Source: Chloroflexi bacterium RBG_16_68_14 (GTDB lineage: Bacteria > Chloroflexota > Dehalococcoidia > DSTF01 > RBG-16-68-14). From it: a DNA stretch of 12,888 bases. Under the pieces are notes generated by a model. That model was given only the letters and a program-made list of their open reading frames with translations. It made no database searches and was not told the origin of the DNA. Positions 6,060 through 11,800 of the stretch are shown piece after piece. A program made the position numbers and the translations under genes. Position 1 is the first letter of the stretch, and each line of letters starts with the position of its first letter. Location: contig MGOB01000036.1 in assembly GCA_001796995.1 (NCBI GenBank), positions 178-13,065 on the forward strand, read 5' to 3'.

Positions 6060-7292
6060 GTGAGCACCCCCTACCCGCTGGAGGTGGCGGGCGTCCGGCC
6101 CCGACGCGTCGGGGCGCTGCGCCGCGCCTGGCCCCTGGCCCTCGCTCTCATCGTCATCGCCGCGCTCGGCTCCGGCCTCTTCTGCTCCAGCTACGGGCGA
6201 CCGGCCGTCACCTCGGCCCTCTTCCTGCCCGACATGCTGGTGGACCTGCCGGTGCGGCCGGTCACCTGGTTCACCGCCGACCCCACCGTGGAGCGGGTCA
6301 CCATCGATTACGGATCGGGCCGCATCCTGGCCGACATCTACCGGCCGCCGGACGACGATCGCCATGCCGCCGTCATCTTCTCCATGGGGGCGCCGCCGCT
6401 GGACCTGGACGACTCTCGGTTGGTGAAGCTGGCGGAGGACGCCGCCCGCGCCGGGCTGGTGATGGCCGTCCCCTTCTCAGAGCGGCTGGACGCCGAGCTC
6501 ATCGAGCCGGACGAGGTGGACGCCCTAGTCGGGGTCTTCCAGTACCTGGAGGGCCAGCCGTACGCCAAGCCCGACCGCATCGGCTACATCGGGGTGAGCG
6601 TAGGCGGATCGCTGGCGCTGCTGGCGGCGGCCGACCCGCGGATCGCGGAGCGAGTGGACTACACCGTCGCCTTCGGGGCGTACTTCGACGCGATCGACAC
6701 GCTGGTGGCGGTGGGCGCGCGGCGGGTCAGCTACGACGGCCTGGAGGAGCCGTGGGAGCCGGACGACCACACGGTGGAGGTGATGGCGCTCCAACTGATC
6801 GCGGAGCTGCCCGACCGCGACGACCGGGCGACGATGTGCAAAGCCTTCGTCGACCCCTGGGACCGGATGAAGCTGTGCGACCCGCCGGTGGGCCGGGAGC
6901 CGGTGACCGGAACGGAGCTGGCCGCGCTGACCCGCCAGGGGCGGGCGGCCTACAATCTGATGACCAGCGGTGACCCCGAGGAGGCCCAGGAGCTGCTGGA
7001 CCAGCTCCCGCCCTCAACCAGGGAGAAGCTGGAGCGCCTCTCGCCCAACCGCGCGCTGGACCGCCTGGGGGGGGAGATCTTCATCATCCATGACCGGGGT
7101 GACGCCTTCATCCCCTACGTGGAGTCGCGCCGCATGCGGGACGCGCTGGCGGGACGGGAGGAGGTGCACTTCACCGAGGTCTCCCTCTTCGAGCACGTGG
7201 AGCCCCGGCTGAGCCGCGGCGGCGACATCATCGTGCTGGACGGCACGCGGCTCTACTACCGCCTCTACCAGCTACTGCTCAAGCTCTCGTGA
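6060..7292 (+). CDS. Membrane-anchored alpha/beta hydrolase
   Basis: The 410-aa product starts at GTG 6060, the only start codon near the N-terminus in this frame after the ruvB stop; it lacks a clear ribosome binding site. A short basic N-terminus is followed by one membrane helix (about 24-42), so the catalytic part probably faces outside. The alpha/beta hydrolase triad is visible: nucleophile S180 in G-V-S-V-G-G (178-183), acid D348 in HDRGDAFIP and H379 in LFEHVEP. A family-typical oxyanion strand is VIFSMGAPP (105-113). The insertion at about 205-330 is helical and acidic and probably forms the lid. Substrate (ester, peptide or other) cannot be read from the sequence. A 16-bp palindrome lies within codons 13-19. 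A strong hairpin starts at its stop codon. Confidence 0.82.
   Translation: MSTPYPLEVAGVRPRRVGALRRAWPLALALIVIAALGSGLFCSSYGRPAVTSALFLPDMLVDLPVRPVTWFTADPTVERVTIDYGSGRILADIYRPPDDDRHAAVIFSMGAPPLDLDDSRLVKLAEDAARAGLVMAVPFSERLDAELIEPDEVDALVGVFQYLEGQPYAKPDRIGYIGVSVGGSLALLAAADPRIAERVDYTVAFGAYFDAIDTLVAVGARRVSYDGLEEPWEPDDHTVEVMALQLIAELPDRDDRATMCKAFVDPWDRMKLCDPPVGREPVTGTELAALTRQGRAAYNLMTSGDPEEAQELLDQLPPSTREKLERLSPNRALDRLGGEIFIIHDRGDAFIPYVESRRMRDALAGREEVHFTEVSLFEHVEPRLSRGGDIIVLDGTRLYYRLYQLLLKLS
6099..6114. repeat. 16-bp perfect palindrome inside the hydrolase gene
   Basis: CCCCGACGCGTCGGGG is fully self-complementary. It has the same arms, CCCCGAC and GTCGGGG, as a second element at 8261-8276, with only the two central bases differing. 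Here it encodes part of the basic N-terminus before the membrane helix, so a mobile or dispersed repeat seems to have been tolerated within a coding region. Confidence 0.6.
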
Positions 7293-7344
7293 CCAAAGGG
7301 CGGGCGGCCCCCGATGTGGCTCACCAGAGGGCCGCCCGCTGGTC
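7291..7344 (+). terminator. Strong GC hairpin at the end of the ruvB-hydrolase unit
   Basis: GACCA (7291-7295) and GCGGGCGGCCC (7300-7310) pair with GGGCCGCCCGC (7329-7339) and TGGTC (7340-7344), giving 16 base pairs with a four-base bulge and an 18-nt loop. The hairpin begins within the hydrolase stop codon. It separates that gene from the convergent csrA. There is no T tract (ATTCCGG follows), so it may work with Rho, or protect 3' ends in both directions. Confidence 0.6.
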
Positions 7345-7372
7345 ATTCCGGCGGCGCGCCGACGTCCCCGCC

Positions 7373-7618
7373 TTAGCTTCGCCCACGCACCGACCGGAAA
7401 GGACCTCCTGACTCCGCCCGCTCTTCAGGAAGGAAACGGTCGCCCTCGCCCGGCGCCTCGCCGGCCGAACGCGACCGAAGCTCTTCGCGCACGATCTTCA
7501 GATCGGGAGGCGCCTCAATGCCGAGCTTGACCCTTCGCCGCCCCACGCCCAGGACCTTGACGAAGATCTGGCCGTCAATCCAGAACCCTTGCTGGACCTT
7601 CCGATCGAGGACTAACAT
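7373..7618 (-). CDS. csrA: CsrA/RsmA-family RNA-binding translational regulator
   Basis: CsrA dimers bind GGA motifs in mRNA leaders, often at the ribosome binding site, and repress or stabilise the message. The 81-aa product aligns without gaps to the E. coli protein through residue 46: MLVLDRK (1-7), VKVLGV (20-25), VKLG (30-33), APP (36-38) and REE (44-46). L4, R6 and R44, which matter for RNA binding, are kept; position 7 is Lys instead of Arg, and the usual G-E after V8 is Gln-Gln. About 20 extra charged residues follow the normal end (about 61 aa). The ATG at 7618 has GGGGAGGAGG upstream; the gene is preceded by a large inverted repeat and diverges from a winged-helix regulator. fliW, its common antagonist gene, is not nearby. 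Confidence 0.88.
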   Translation of the reverse strand: MLVLDRKVQQGFWIDGQIFVKVLGVGRRRVKLGIEAPPDLKIVREELRSRSAGEAPGEGDRFLPEERAESGGPFRSVRGRS

Positions 7619-7652
7619 CCATGCCTCCTCCCCTCCCCCGTCCTCGGCTGGT

Positions 7653-7715
7653 GGCCGGAGCGGCCCCATCGCCACCCTTCCATCCCTCTGCACACCTGGT
7701 TGGGCCGCTCCGGCC
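7653..7715 (-). promoter_or_regulatory. csrA leader hairpin with GGA motifs in the loop
   Basis: GGCCGGAGCGGCCC (7653-7666) and GGGCCGCTCCGGCC (7702-7715) form a perfect 14-bp stem with a 35-nt loop. On the - strand, the csrA sense, the loop reads through AGGGATGGAAGGG, exposing GGA triplets that are the core of CsrA sites. The hairpin ends about 35 bases before the csrA ATG. Further GGA triplets lie in the Shine-Dalgarno run, and GGATGT overlaps the start codon (GCATGGATGT, with the second ATG as start). This arrangement suggests autoregulation. It could alternatively be a dispersed GC repeat. Confidence 0.5.
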
Positions 7716-7746
7716 GGGAACCCGGCGCCACATCCAGCTTCAGGAC

Positions 7747-7776
7747 TTGACGTATCCCCCGTTCATGCGGTACTAG
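7747..7776 (+). promoter_or_regulatory. Candidate promoter for the winged-helix regulator
   Basis: TTGACG (7747-7752), an 18-bp spacer and TACTAG (7771-7776) resemble a sigma-70 type promoter, five of six bases at -35 but weak at -10. It would give a leader of about 115 bases to the gene at 7899. On the opposite strand TTGCAC (7798-7793), 17 bp and TAGTAC (7775-7770) is a weaker candidate for csrA whose -10 overlaps this one. Both are tentative. Confidence 0.3.
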
Positions 7777-7815
7777 AAGTTCGTTACTGGATGTGCAACG
7801 CTGGATTATTTATGC

Positions 7816-7851
7816 TATCAGTGTACTACCGGATTCCTGATACCAGTATCA
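7816..7851. promoter_or_regulatory. AT-rich inverted-repeat cluster, candidate operator
   Basis: TATCAG (7816-7821) is repeated inverted as CTGATA (7837-7842), and TGATAC-CA-GTATCA (7838-7851) is a 14-base palindrome with 6-bp arms. They lie in an unusually AT-rich patch (about 7770-7880) directly upstream of the winged-helix gene at 7899. Such symmetry is what a dimeric winged-helix regulator binds, so autoregulation is possible. Confidence 0.45.
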
Positions 7852-7883
7852 TACTTCTTAGTTTGTTTTTTGTCAAGCCCCGC

Positions 7884-7893
7884 CAAAGGATGT
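7884..7893 (+). promoter_or_regulatory. GGATGT site at the regulator's ribosome binding site
   Basis: CAAAGGATGT matches the CsrA consensus (R-U-A-C-A-R-GGAUGU) in its last eight positions and coincides with the only Shine-Dalgarno-like sequence of the gene starting at 7899. CsrA encoded next door could block ribosome access here. This is inferred from the sequence match and position only. Confidence 0.35.
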
Positions 7894-7898
7894 GAGCC

Positions 7899-8246
7899 AT
7901 GGGAAAGTGGGGATTTCTCACCAATCACGCCCTCGTCCTCATCCACGTAGCGAACCACCCCCGCTCCACCCTCCGCGAGATCGCCCACGCCGTGGGCATC
8001 ACCGAGCGGGCCGCGCTCTCCATTCTCCGTTCCCTGGAGGAGGAAGCGATCGTCTACCGGCAGAAGGAGGGCAGGCGCAACCGGTACTGGGTGGACTTCG
8101 ATGCGCTGCTTCAGTACCAGATGCGGGGCCCGTATTCCGTCGCCGAGCTGGCCCAGAACCTGATGGACATCTCCAAGCGCCTCCGGCAGCCCGCCAGTTG
8201 GCCGGCCCCACCGCCAAAGCGGGTGGCCCGCCGTCCCCGGCGCTGA
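7899..8246 (+). CDS. Small winged helix-turn-helix transcriptional regulator
   Basis: The 115-aa product has a MarR/TrmB-like winged helix: helix 1 FLTNHALVLIHVANHP (6-21), helix 2 LREIAHAVG (25-33), recognition helix TERAALSILRSLEEE (35-49), and a wing with VYRQKEGRRNRYWVD (52-66). A helix, VAELAQNLMDISKRLRQ (about 81-97), could be a dimerisation part; the tail is Pro/Arg-rich. No ligand-binding domain or metal site is seen. ATG 7899 was chosen for the AAAGGA sequence eight bases upstream. The gene diverges from csrA, and its leader carries inverted repeats and a GGATGT motif. It is likely to regulate itself or its neighbours; the targets are unknown. No convincing gene is seen in the 149 bases that follow. 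Confidence 0.8.
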   Translation: MGKWGFLTNHALVLIHVANHPRSTLREIAHAVGITERAALSILRSLEEEAIVYRQKEGRRNRYWVDFDALLQYQMRGPYSVAELAQNLMDISKRLRQPASWPAPPPKRVARRPRR

Positions 8247-8260
8247 CCACCACCGGCCAC

Positions 8261-8276
8261 CCCCGACTCGTCGGGG
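8261..8276. repeat. CCCCGAC-TC-GTCGGGG palindrome after the regulator gene
   Basis: Arms CCCCGAC (8261-8267) and GTCGGGG (8270-8276) are identical to those of the palindrome at 6099-6114. It lies 14 bases after the stop of the winged-helix gene and could serve as its transcription end hairpin, though no T tract follows. The rest of the 8247-8395 gap shows nothing recognisable. Confidence 0.55.
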
Positions 8277-8395
8277 CGCCCTCCAGGTGGACGTGCACCT
8301 CGGCCTTGGGTAGGGCGGCGAGCCCAGAAGGGACGCGTGCGTCAGCCGGGCGTGCAGCTATGGGTTGGGACCATCAGGCCGCTGTGGCCAGCACG

Positions 8396-9229
8396 CTACT
8401 TCGCGCCGGTCGGAGCGGGCGAGACGTGGCGGCTGAGGAACAGCGCCATCAGTGAAACGCACTGCCTGCCGAACGCTGGCTCCCTGTCGAAGGCGTGGGC
8501 AGCGCCCTCGAAAATGTGGAGCTCTGCCTTCGTGCCGGCATCGACCAGCGCGCGGTACATCCGGAGACTGTTTTCGACGTGTACCACCTCATCCGCGTTC
8601 CCGTGGATGAGCAACGTAGGAGGGAAGGACGAGGCCGGGTAGTGAATGGGGCTGGCTTGCGCCCGCAGCTGCGGGTCCGAGCCGCCCAGCAGGTACGCAG
8701 ACGGATCGACGAAATCAGAGCCCCGCTCGGCGAGCGCGGAGGCCAAGCGCTCGTTCACTGGCGCGCGCAGCGTCAGATCGGTAGGCGGGTAGACCGCGAT
8801 GCAAGCCGCGACGCGGGAGTCGCCGGACAGGCCGGCGGTGGCGGCTAGCATGAGGGAGAGGTGGCCGCCGGCTGAGTTGCCAGAGACCGCGATGTTGTTC
8901 GGGTCAATGTCCAGCTCGTCGGCGTTGGCGTGCATCCAGTGAAAGGCTGTCCTGACATCGTCAAGCTGGGCCGGCCATTTGGCGTCGCCGGCGAGCCGGT
9001 ACTCGCAGGCGACGCAGGTATACCCAACGCGACCCAGGAAAATGCCGTAGCCCCGGAGCTGCGTGCGGTCGCCGCTGACCCAGGTGCCTCCATGAATGAG
9101 GAGCACGGAAGCACCGTTGGCTGTGCCCGCGGGAGGCGTGTAGACATCGCACTTGAGCGGACGGCCCCCACCATTACCTACGATGACACCTTCTTCGATG
9201 GCGACCCGATCAGGAGACGTGTTCTTCAT
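8396..9229 (-). CDS. Alpha/beta hydrolase, carboxylesterase of the BD-FAE/HSL type
   Basis: The 277-aa product has the HGGTW oxyanion motif (46-50), nucleophile S119 in GNSAGG (117-122), acid D213 in HGNAD (209-213) and H245 in GAAHAFD, in the order and spacing of soluble carboxylesterases of the alpha/beta hydrolase 3 / BD-FAE group. These split short-chain carboxylic esters. No signal peptide is seen, so it is probably cytoplasmic. The ATG at 9229 has an AGGAGGAG ribosome binding site six bases upstream. It follows the acyl-CoA dehydrogenase gene on the same strand after 75 bases, so the two may share a transcript, though GC hairpins (for example CCCGCC-GGA-GGCGGG, 9277-9291) lie between them. 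The natural substrate is not readable. Confidence 0.88.
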   Translation of the reverse strand: MKNTSPDRVAIEEGVIVGNGGGRPLKCDVYTPPAGTANGASVLLIHGGTWVSGDRTQLRGYGIFLGRVGYTCVACEYRLAGDAKWPAQLDDVRTAFHWMHANADELDIDPNNIAVSGNSAGGHLSLMLAATAGLSGDSRVAACIAVYPPTDLTLRAPVNERLASALAERGSDFVDPSAYLLGGSDPQLRAQASPIHYPASSFPPTLLIHGNADEVVHVENSLRMYRALVDAGTKAELHIFEGAAHAFDREPAFGRQCVSLMALFLSRHVSPAPTGAK

Positions 9230-9304
9230 GACTTCTCCTCCTAACCTCGCGGCAACCCGAGCCCGCGGGTGGCGACCCCGCCGGAGGCGGGCAGGGATGT
9301 TGCG

Positions 9305-10483
9305 CTAGCCACGCGGTAAGCCCAAACCCCTCGTCGCGATAATGCTTCTTTGCACCTCGCTGGTGCCGGCGGCGATGGTAGCGGCAACCGCCTGGAGGTA
9401 GCCGCGCTCCAGCCGGCCCTTCAGGGGCGCCCACCTGGAGCCCGGCTCCAGCCCGCCATGCAGGCCCAGGAGCTGGAGGCCGGTGAGGGCCAGCCGCTGG
9501 CCCAGCTCCGAGCCGTACAGCTTGCTGATGGACGCCTCGTAGTTGGGGATGATCCCTCTCGACTGCATCCACGGGATGCGATAGGCGATGTAGGTGCCGG
9601 CCGCCAGCTCGACAGCGCGGTCGACGAGGCGCAGGCGCACCTGGGGGTTGCGCCGCACGGTCTCGGGCTGCTCCTGGACGAAGGCGATGAGCCGCTCCAG
9701 GGTGCGGCGGCCGCCGGCGTAGGCCTGGATGCCGGAGCGCTCGAAGTCCAGCGCTACCGCCACCTGGTACCAGCCCCGGTTGAGCTCGCCCACCAGGTAT
9801 TCCTTGGGGATGCGCACGCTGTCGAAGAAGACCTCGTGGAAGCCGGCCAGGCCCGCCATGTTGATGAGGGGCCGGATGGTGATGCCGGGCGCGTCCATGG
9901 GTACCACGAAGGTGCTGATCCCCTTGTGCTTGGGCGCCTCCGGGTCGGTGCGGGCGGCCAGCCAGCCCCAGTTGGAGCGGTCGGCGCCGGAGGTCCAGAT
10001 CTTCTGGCCGTTGATGACGAAGTCGTCGCCGTCCTGGACCGCGCGCGTCTGGAGAGCGGCGAGGTCGGAGCCGGCGCCGGGCTCCGAGTAGAGGGTGCAC
10101 CAGACGTCCTCGCCGGAGGTGATGCGGGGCAGGTAGCGCTGCTTCTGCTCTTCCGTGCCGTAGAGCATGACGGCCGGCCCTACCCAGGCGACGCCCATGC
10201 TGAAGCCGCCGGGCGCGCCGTGGTAGGACATCTCTTCGTTGTAGATGAGCTGCTGCATGTGGGGGGCGCCCAGGCCGCCGTACTCCCTGGGCCAGGCCAT
10301 GGCCAGCCACTTGCGCTCCGCCAGCTTCCTGGTGAAACGATGGCCCAGCTCGCGGACCGCTTCGCCGTCGCCCTCCTCGCCGTAGAAGCCGGCGCCCTCC
10401 CAGGTGGGCGGCAGTTCCTGGCGCAGGAACTCGCGCACCTGGGCGCGGAAGTCCTCCTCCTCACGTGTGAAGCGAAAGTCCAC
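9305..10483 (-). CDS. Acyl-CoA dehydrogenase
   Basis: Acyl-CoA dehydrogenases make the alpha-beta double bond in acyl-CoA using FAD and pass electrons to ETF. The 392-aa product has normal length and family signatures: YSEPGAGSDLAALQTRA (132-148), FVINGQKIWTSGA (155-167) and the C-terminal AAGTSEVQRSIIATRGLGLPRG (371-392). The usual catalytic Glu of the YEG motif is Ala (position 371 or 372), while E248 in LDFER sits where isovaleryl- and long-chain-type enzymes carry their base, so E248 is the likely base. The start is GTG 10483 with GGGAGGT four bases upstream. The leader contains a heptanucleotide repeat and its inverted copy. Substrate is unknown; branched, steroid-side-chain or dicarboxylic acyl-CoAs are all possible. 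Confidence 0.93.
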   Translation of the reverse strand: MDFRFTREEEDFRAQVREFLRQELPPTWEGAGFYGEEGDGEAVRELGHRFTRKLAERKWLAMAWPREYGGLGAPHMQQLIYNEEMSYHGAPGGFSMGVAWVGPAVMLYGTEEQKQRYLPRITSGEDVWCTLYSEPGAGSDLAALQTRAVQDGDDFVINGQKIWTSGADRSNWGWLAARTDPEAPKHKGISTFVVPMDAPGITIRPLINMAGLAGFHEVFFDSVRIPKEYLVGELNRGWYQVAVALDFERSGIQAYAGGRRTLERLIAFVQEQPETVRRNPQVRLRLVDRAVELAAGTYIAYRIPWMQSRGIIPNYEASISKLYGSELGQRLALTGLQLLGLHGGLEPGSRWAPLKGRLERGYLQAVAATIAAGTSEVQRSIIATRGLGLPRG

Positions 10484-10500
10484 GGTGACCTCCCTTCGGG

Positions 10501-10570
10501 AGAACCTAGAACCGATCTTAGCTCGCCTGGGTTCTGGGTTCTCGGTTCTGGGTTCTGGGTTCTAGGCTCT
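10501..10570. repeat. Heptanucleotide tandem repeat with inverted copy
   Basis: Six 7-bp units run from 10529 to 10570: GGGTTCT, GGGTTCT, CGGTTCT, GGGTTCT, GGGTTCT, AGGCTCT. Upstream, AGAACCTAGAACCGA (10501-10515) is the inverted form of two units and is complementary to 10542-10556 with a single mismatch, leaving a 26-nt loop. The element lies just before the acyl-CoA dehydrogenase ribosome binding site and ends 7 bases from a broken DsbA-like gene start. It is not coding. Confidence 0.8.
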
Positions 10571-10577
10571 GCGTCCT

Positions 10578-10637
10578 CCAGCACCACGGTCAGATGTAAT
10601 CGGAGACGACGGTGACGCGCACAGGCGCCTCGGCCAT
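10578..10637 (-). pseudogene. 5' remnant of a DsbA/FrnE-type thiol oxidoreductase gene
   Basis: From ATG 10637 the - strand encodes MAEAPVRVTVVSDYI, then TGA (10592-10590), then PWC. In DsbA/FrnE-like proteins this opening is followed by CPWC, so the TGA stands exactly at the first active-site cysteine (TGC to TGA would be one base). After PWC and Trp the family sequence is lost and the heptanucleotide repeat begins. Thus only about 19 codons survive. A -10-like TACCAT lies shortly upstream (10653-10648). A selenocysteine reading is conceivable but the truncation makes a dead gene more likely. Confidence 0.6.
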
Positions 10638-10682
10638 GGCGAGACTATGGTAGCAGGGAAGCGAGGAGCGCAGCTACTGCCT

Positions 10683-10757
10683 GGGCGCGGGCCGCATCGC
10701 GCCCGCCGATGAGATGGCGCCGGCTGGGCTCAAGGGCGGCTGGTCGACGGCGCGACC
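10683..10757 (-). other. Two short hairpins downstream of the 48-aa ORF
   Basis: GGTCG (10742-10746) pairs with CGACC (10753-10757) directly after the stop of the small ORF, and GGGCGCG (10683-10689) pairs with CGCGCCC (10698-10704) with an 8-nt loop. Either could help end that transcript; no T tract follows on this strand. Between these hairpins and the DsbA remnant no other feature is recognisable. Confidence 0.3.
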
Positions 10758-10758
10758 C

Positions 10759-10905
10759 TCAACCCGCCGTCTTGGAGGGGCCGGTTTGGGGCCTCAGGCG
10801 GCAACAGGGATTCATCTTCATGATCGCTTTCCACTGGAAGCGCCAAGCAGGGCATATCTTGTCGTGGATTTGCCAAAAAAGGCTTAGCTTGGGTTGGTCC
10901 GCCAT
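10759..10905 (-). CDS. 48-aa small protein of unknown function
   Basis: ATG 10905 is preceded by AAAGGAGG with an 8-base spacing (10914-10921), and a TTGACA-N17-TACCAT promoter lies about 60 bases further up, so this ORF has a complete expression signal. The product starts MADQPKLSLFWQIHDK and continues with CPAWRFQWKAIMKMNPCC; it is basic, has three Trp and three Cys (18, 34, 35) and no obvious membrane helix or signal peptide. The three cysteines could bind metal, but no standard motif is present. I do not recognise a family. Its DNA is less GC-rich than the neighbours, especially the first half. Control signals make it a better candidate than its length alone suggests. Confidence 0.55.
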   Translation of the reverse strand: MADQPKLSLFWQIHDKICPAWRFQWKAIMKMNPCCRLRPQTGPSKTAG

Positions 10906-10965
10906 GACTCCTGCCTCCTTTCACATCCCGATCCGGGGATCTGGGATCCCTTTCTCAGCGTGGAC

Positions 10966-10994
10966 ATGGTACTTGCGCCTTGGATGCCTGTCAA
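10966..10994 (-). promoter_or_regulatory. TTGACA-N17-TACCAT promoter upstream of the 48-aa ORF
   Basis: On the - strand TTGACA (10994-10989), a 17-bp spacer and TACCAT (10971-10966) form the best sigma-70 type promoter in the window. The predicted start is near 10959, giving a leader of about 54 bases. That leader can form GGGATC-CCA-GATCCC or, alternatively, GATCC-CC-GGATC, just before the ribosome binding site. Confidence 0.65.
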
Positions 10995-11063
10995 CCTGAC
11001 CTCCTCCCCCGTCATCCTTCCCCCAGCGGCTAGAGCGTCCCATAATGCTTCGGGAGGCAGCGC

Positions 11064-11747
11064 ATGGAGATCATCCCCGGCATCTACGCCATCAACACGC
11101 ACCGCCTGGGTCGGGCCTACCTCTACCGGGAGGCCGACAAGCTCACGCTCATCGATACCGGGCTCACCGGCCGGAGCGCCGACGTCTCCGCCGCCATCGA
11201 GCAGGTCGGGCGCGTGGAGGACGTGCGACAGGTGATCATCACTCACTGGCACGTCGACCACACCGGCTCGCTGGCCGAGGTGGCCGAGCGCAGCGGCGCG
11301 CAGGTGCTGGTCCACACCCTGGACGCGCCCATCGTGCGGGGGGAGCGCGCCGGCCCCGGCCCGCAGGGCGCCTGGCGCTACCTGGGACCGCTCTTCGAGC
11401 GCGTGGGCAAGCCGGCGCTCCCGACGCGCGTCGACCGCGAGCTGTCGGACGGGGACGAGATCGACCTGGACGGCGGCGCACGGATCCTGCACGTGCCGGG
11501 CCACACGGCGGGGAGCATCGCCGTCTACGTGCCGGGCAGGCGGCTGCTCTTCGCGGGCGACGCCATGGCCAACGTCTTCGGCCTGCGACCGCCCATCGGC
11601 GTCCTCACGGAGGACAAGGTGCAGGCACGGGCCTCGATCCGGAAGCTGGCCGAGCTCGACTTCGACATCGCCTGCTTCGGCCACGGGAGGCCGCTGGACC
11701 GCGATGCGTCGCGGGCGGTCCGGCGGCTGGCGGAGCGGTTGGGGTAG
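11064..11747 (+). CDS. Metallo-beta-lactamase-fold hydrolase
   Basis: The 227-aa product has all metal ligands of the superfamily: H61, H63, D65 and H66 in THWHVDH, H147 in VPGHTAG, D166 in FAGDA and H207 in FGHGRP, so it should hold two metal ions and hydrolyse an ester, thioester or lactone bond. It opens with the usual strand pattern (IPGIYAINTH, LTLIDTG). There is no signal peptide and no extra domain. GGGAGG lies six bases before ATG 11064, and CATAAT (11041-11046) is a possible -10 box. The gene diverges from the 48-aa ORF. Glyoxalase II-like or quorum-lactonase-like activity cannot be told apart from sequence reading alone. Confidence 0.9.
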   Translation: MEIIPGIYAINTHRLGRAYLYREADKLTLIDTGLTGRSADVSAAIEQVGRVEDVRQVIITHWHVDHTGSLAEVAERSGAQVLVHTLDAPIVRGERAGPGPQGAWRYLGPLFERVGKPALPTRVDRELSDGDEIDLDGGARILHVPGHTAGSIAVYVPGRRLLFAGDAMANVFGLRPPIGVLTEDKVQARASIRKLAELDFDIACFGHGRPLDRDASRAVRRLAERLG

Positions 11748-11800
11748 AGGACCTTTGACCTACGCAGCGTACCTGATCCGCTCGACGACGGCGATGCACC

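Noticed and set aside
7518..7895. 125-codon + strand frame across csrA and the divergent gap
   Set aside because: It is antisense to csrA, which has clear homology, and then runs through the promoter region; no ribosome binding site.
10555..10592. SECIS-like element for selenocysteine at the TGA of the DsbA remnant
   Set aside because: The bases after TGA form no convincing stem-loop of bacterial SECIS type, and the frame soon ends in repeat-derived codons, so a relic is preferred.
9350..10615. 421-codon open frame on the + strand
   Set aside because: It is the antisense of the acyl-CoA dehydrogenase gene, has no family signature, and its end reads through the heptanucleotide repeat. Long antisense frames are common in GC-rich genes.
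11761..11771. TACGC-A-GCGTA inverted repeat between convergent genes
   Set aside because: Five-bp arms with a one-base loop cannot form a real hairpin and no T tract follows, so it is not called a terminator.
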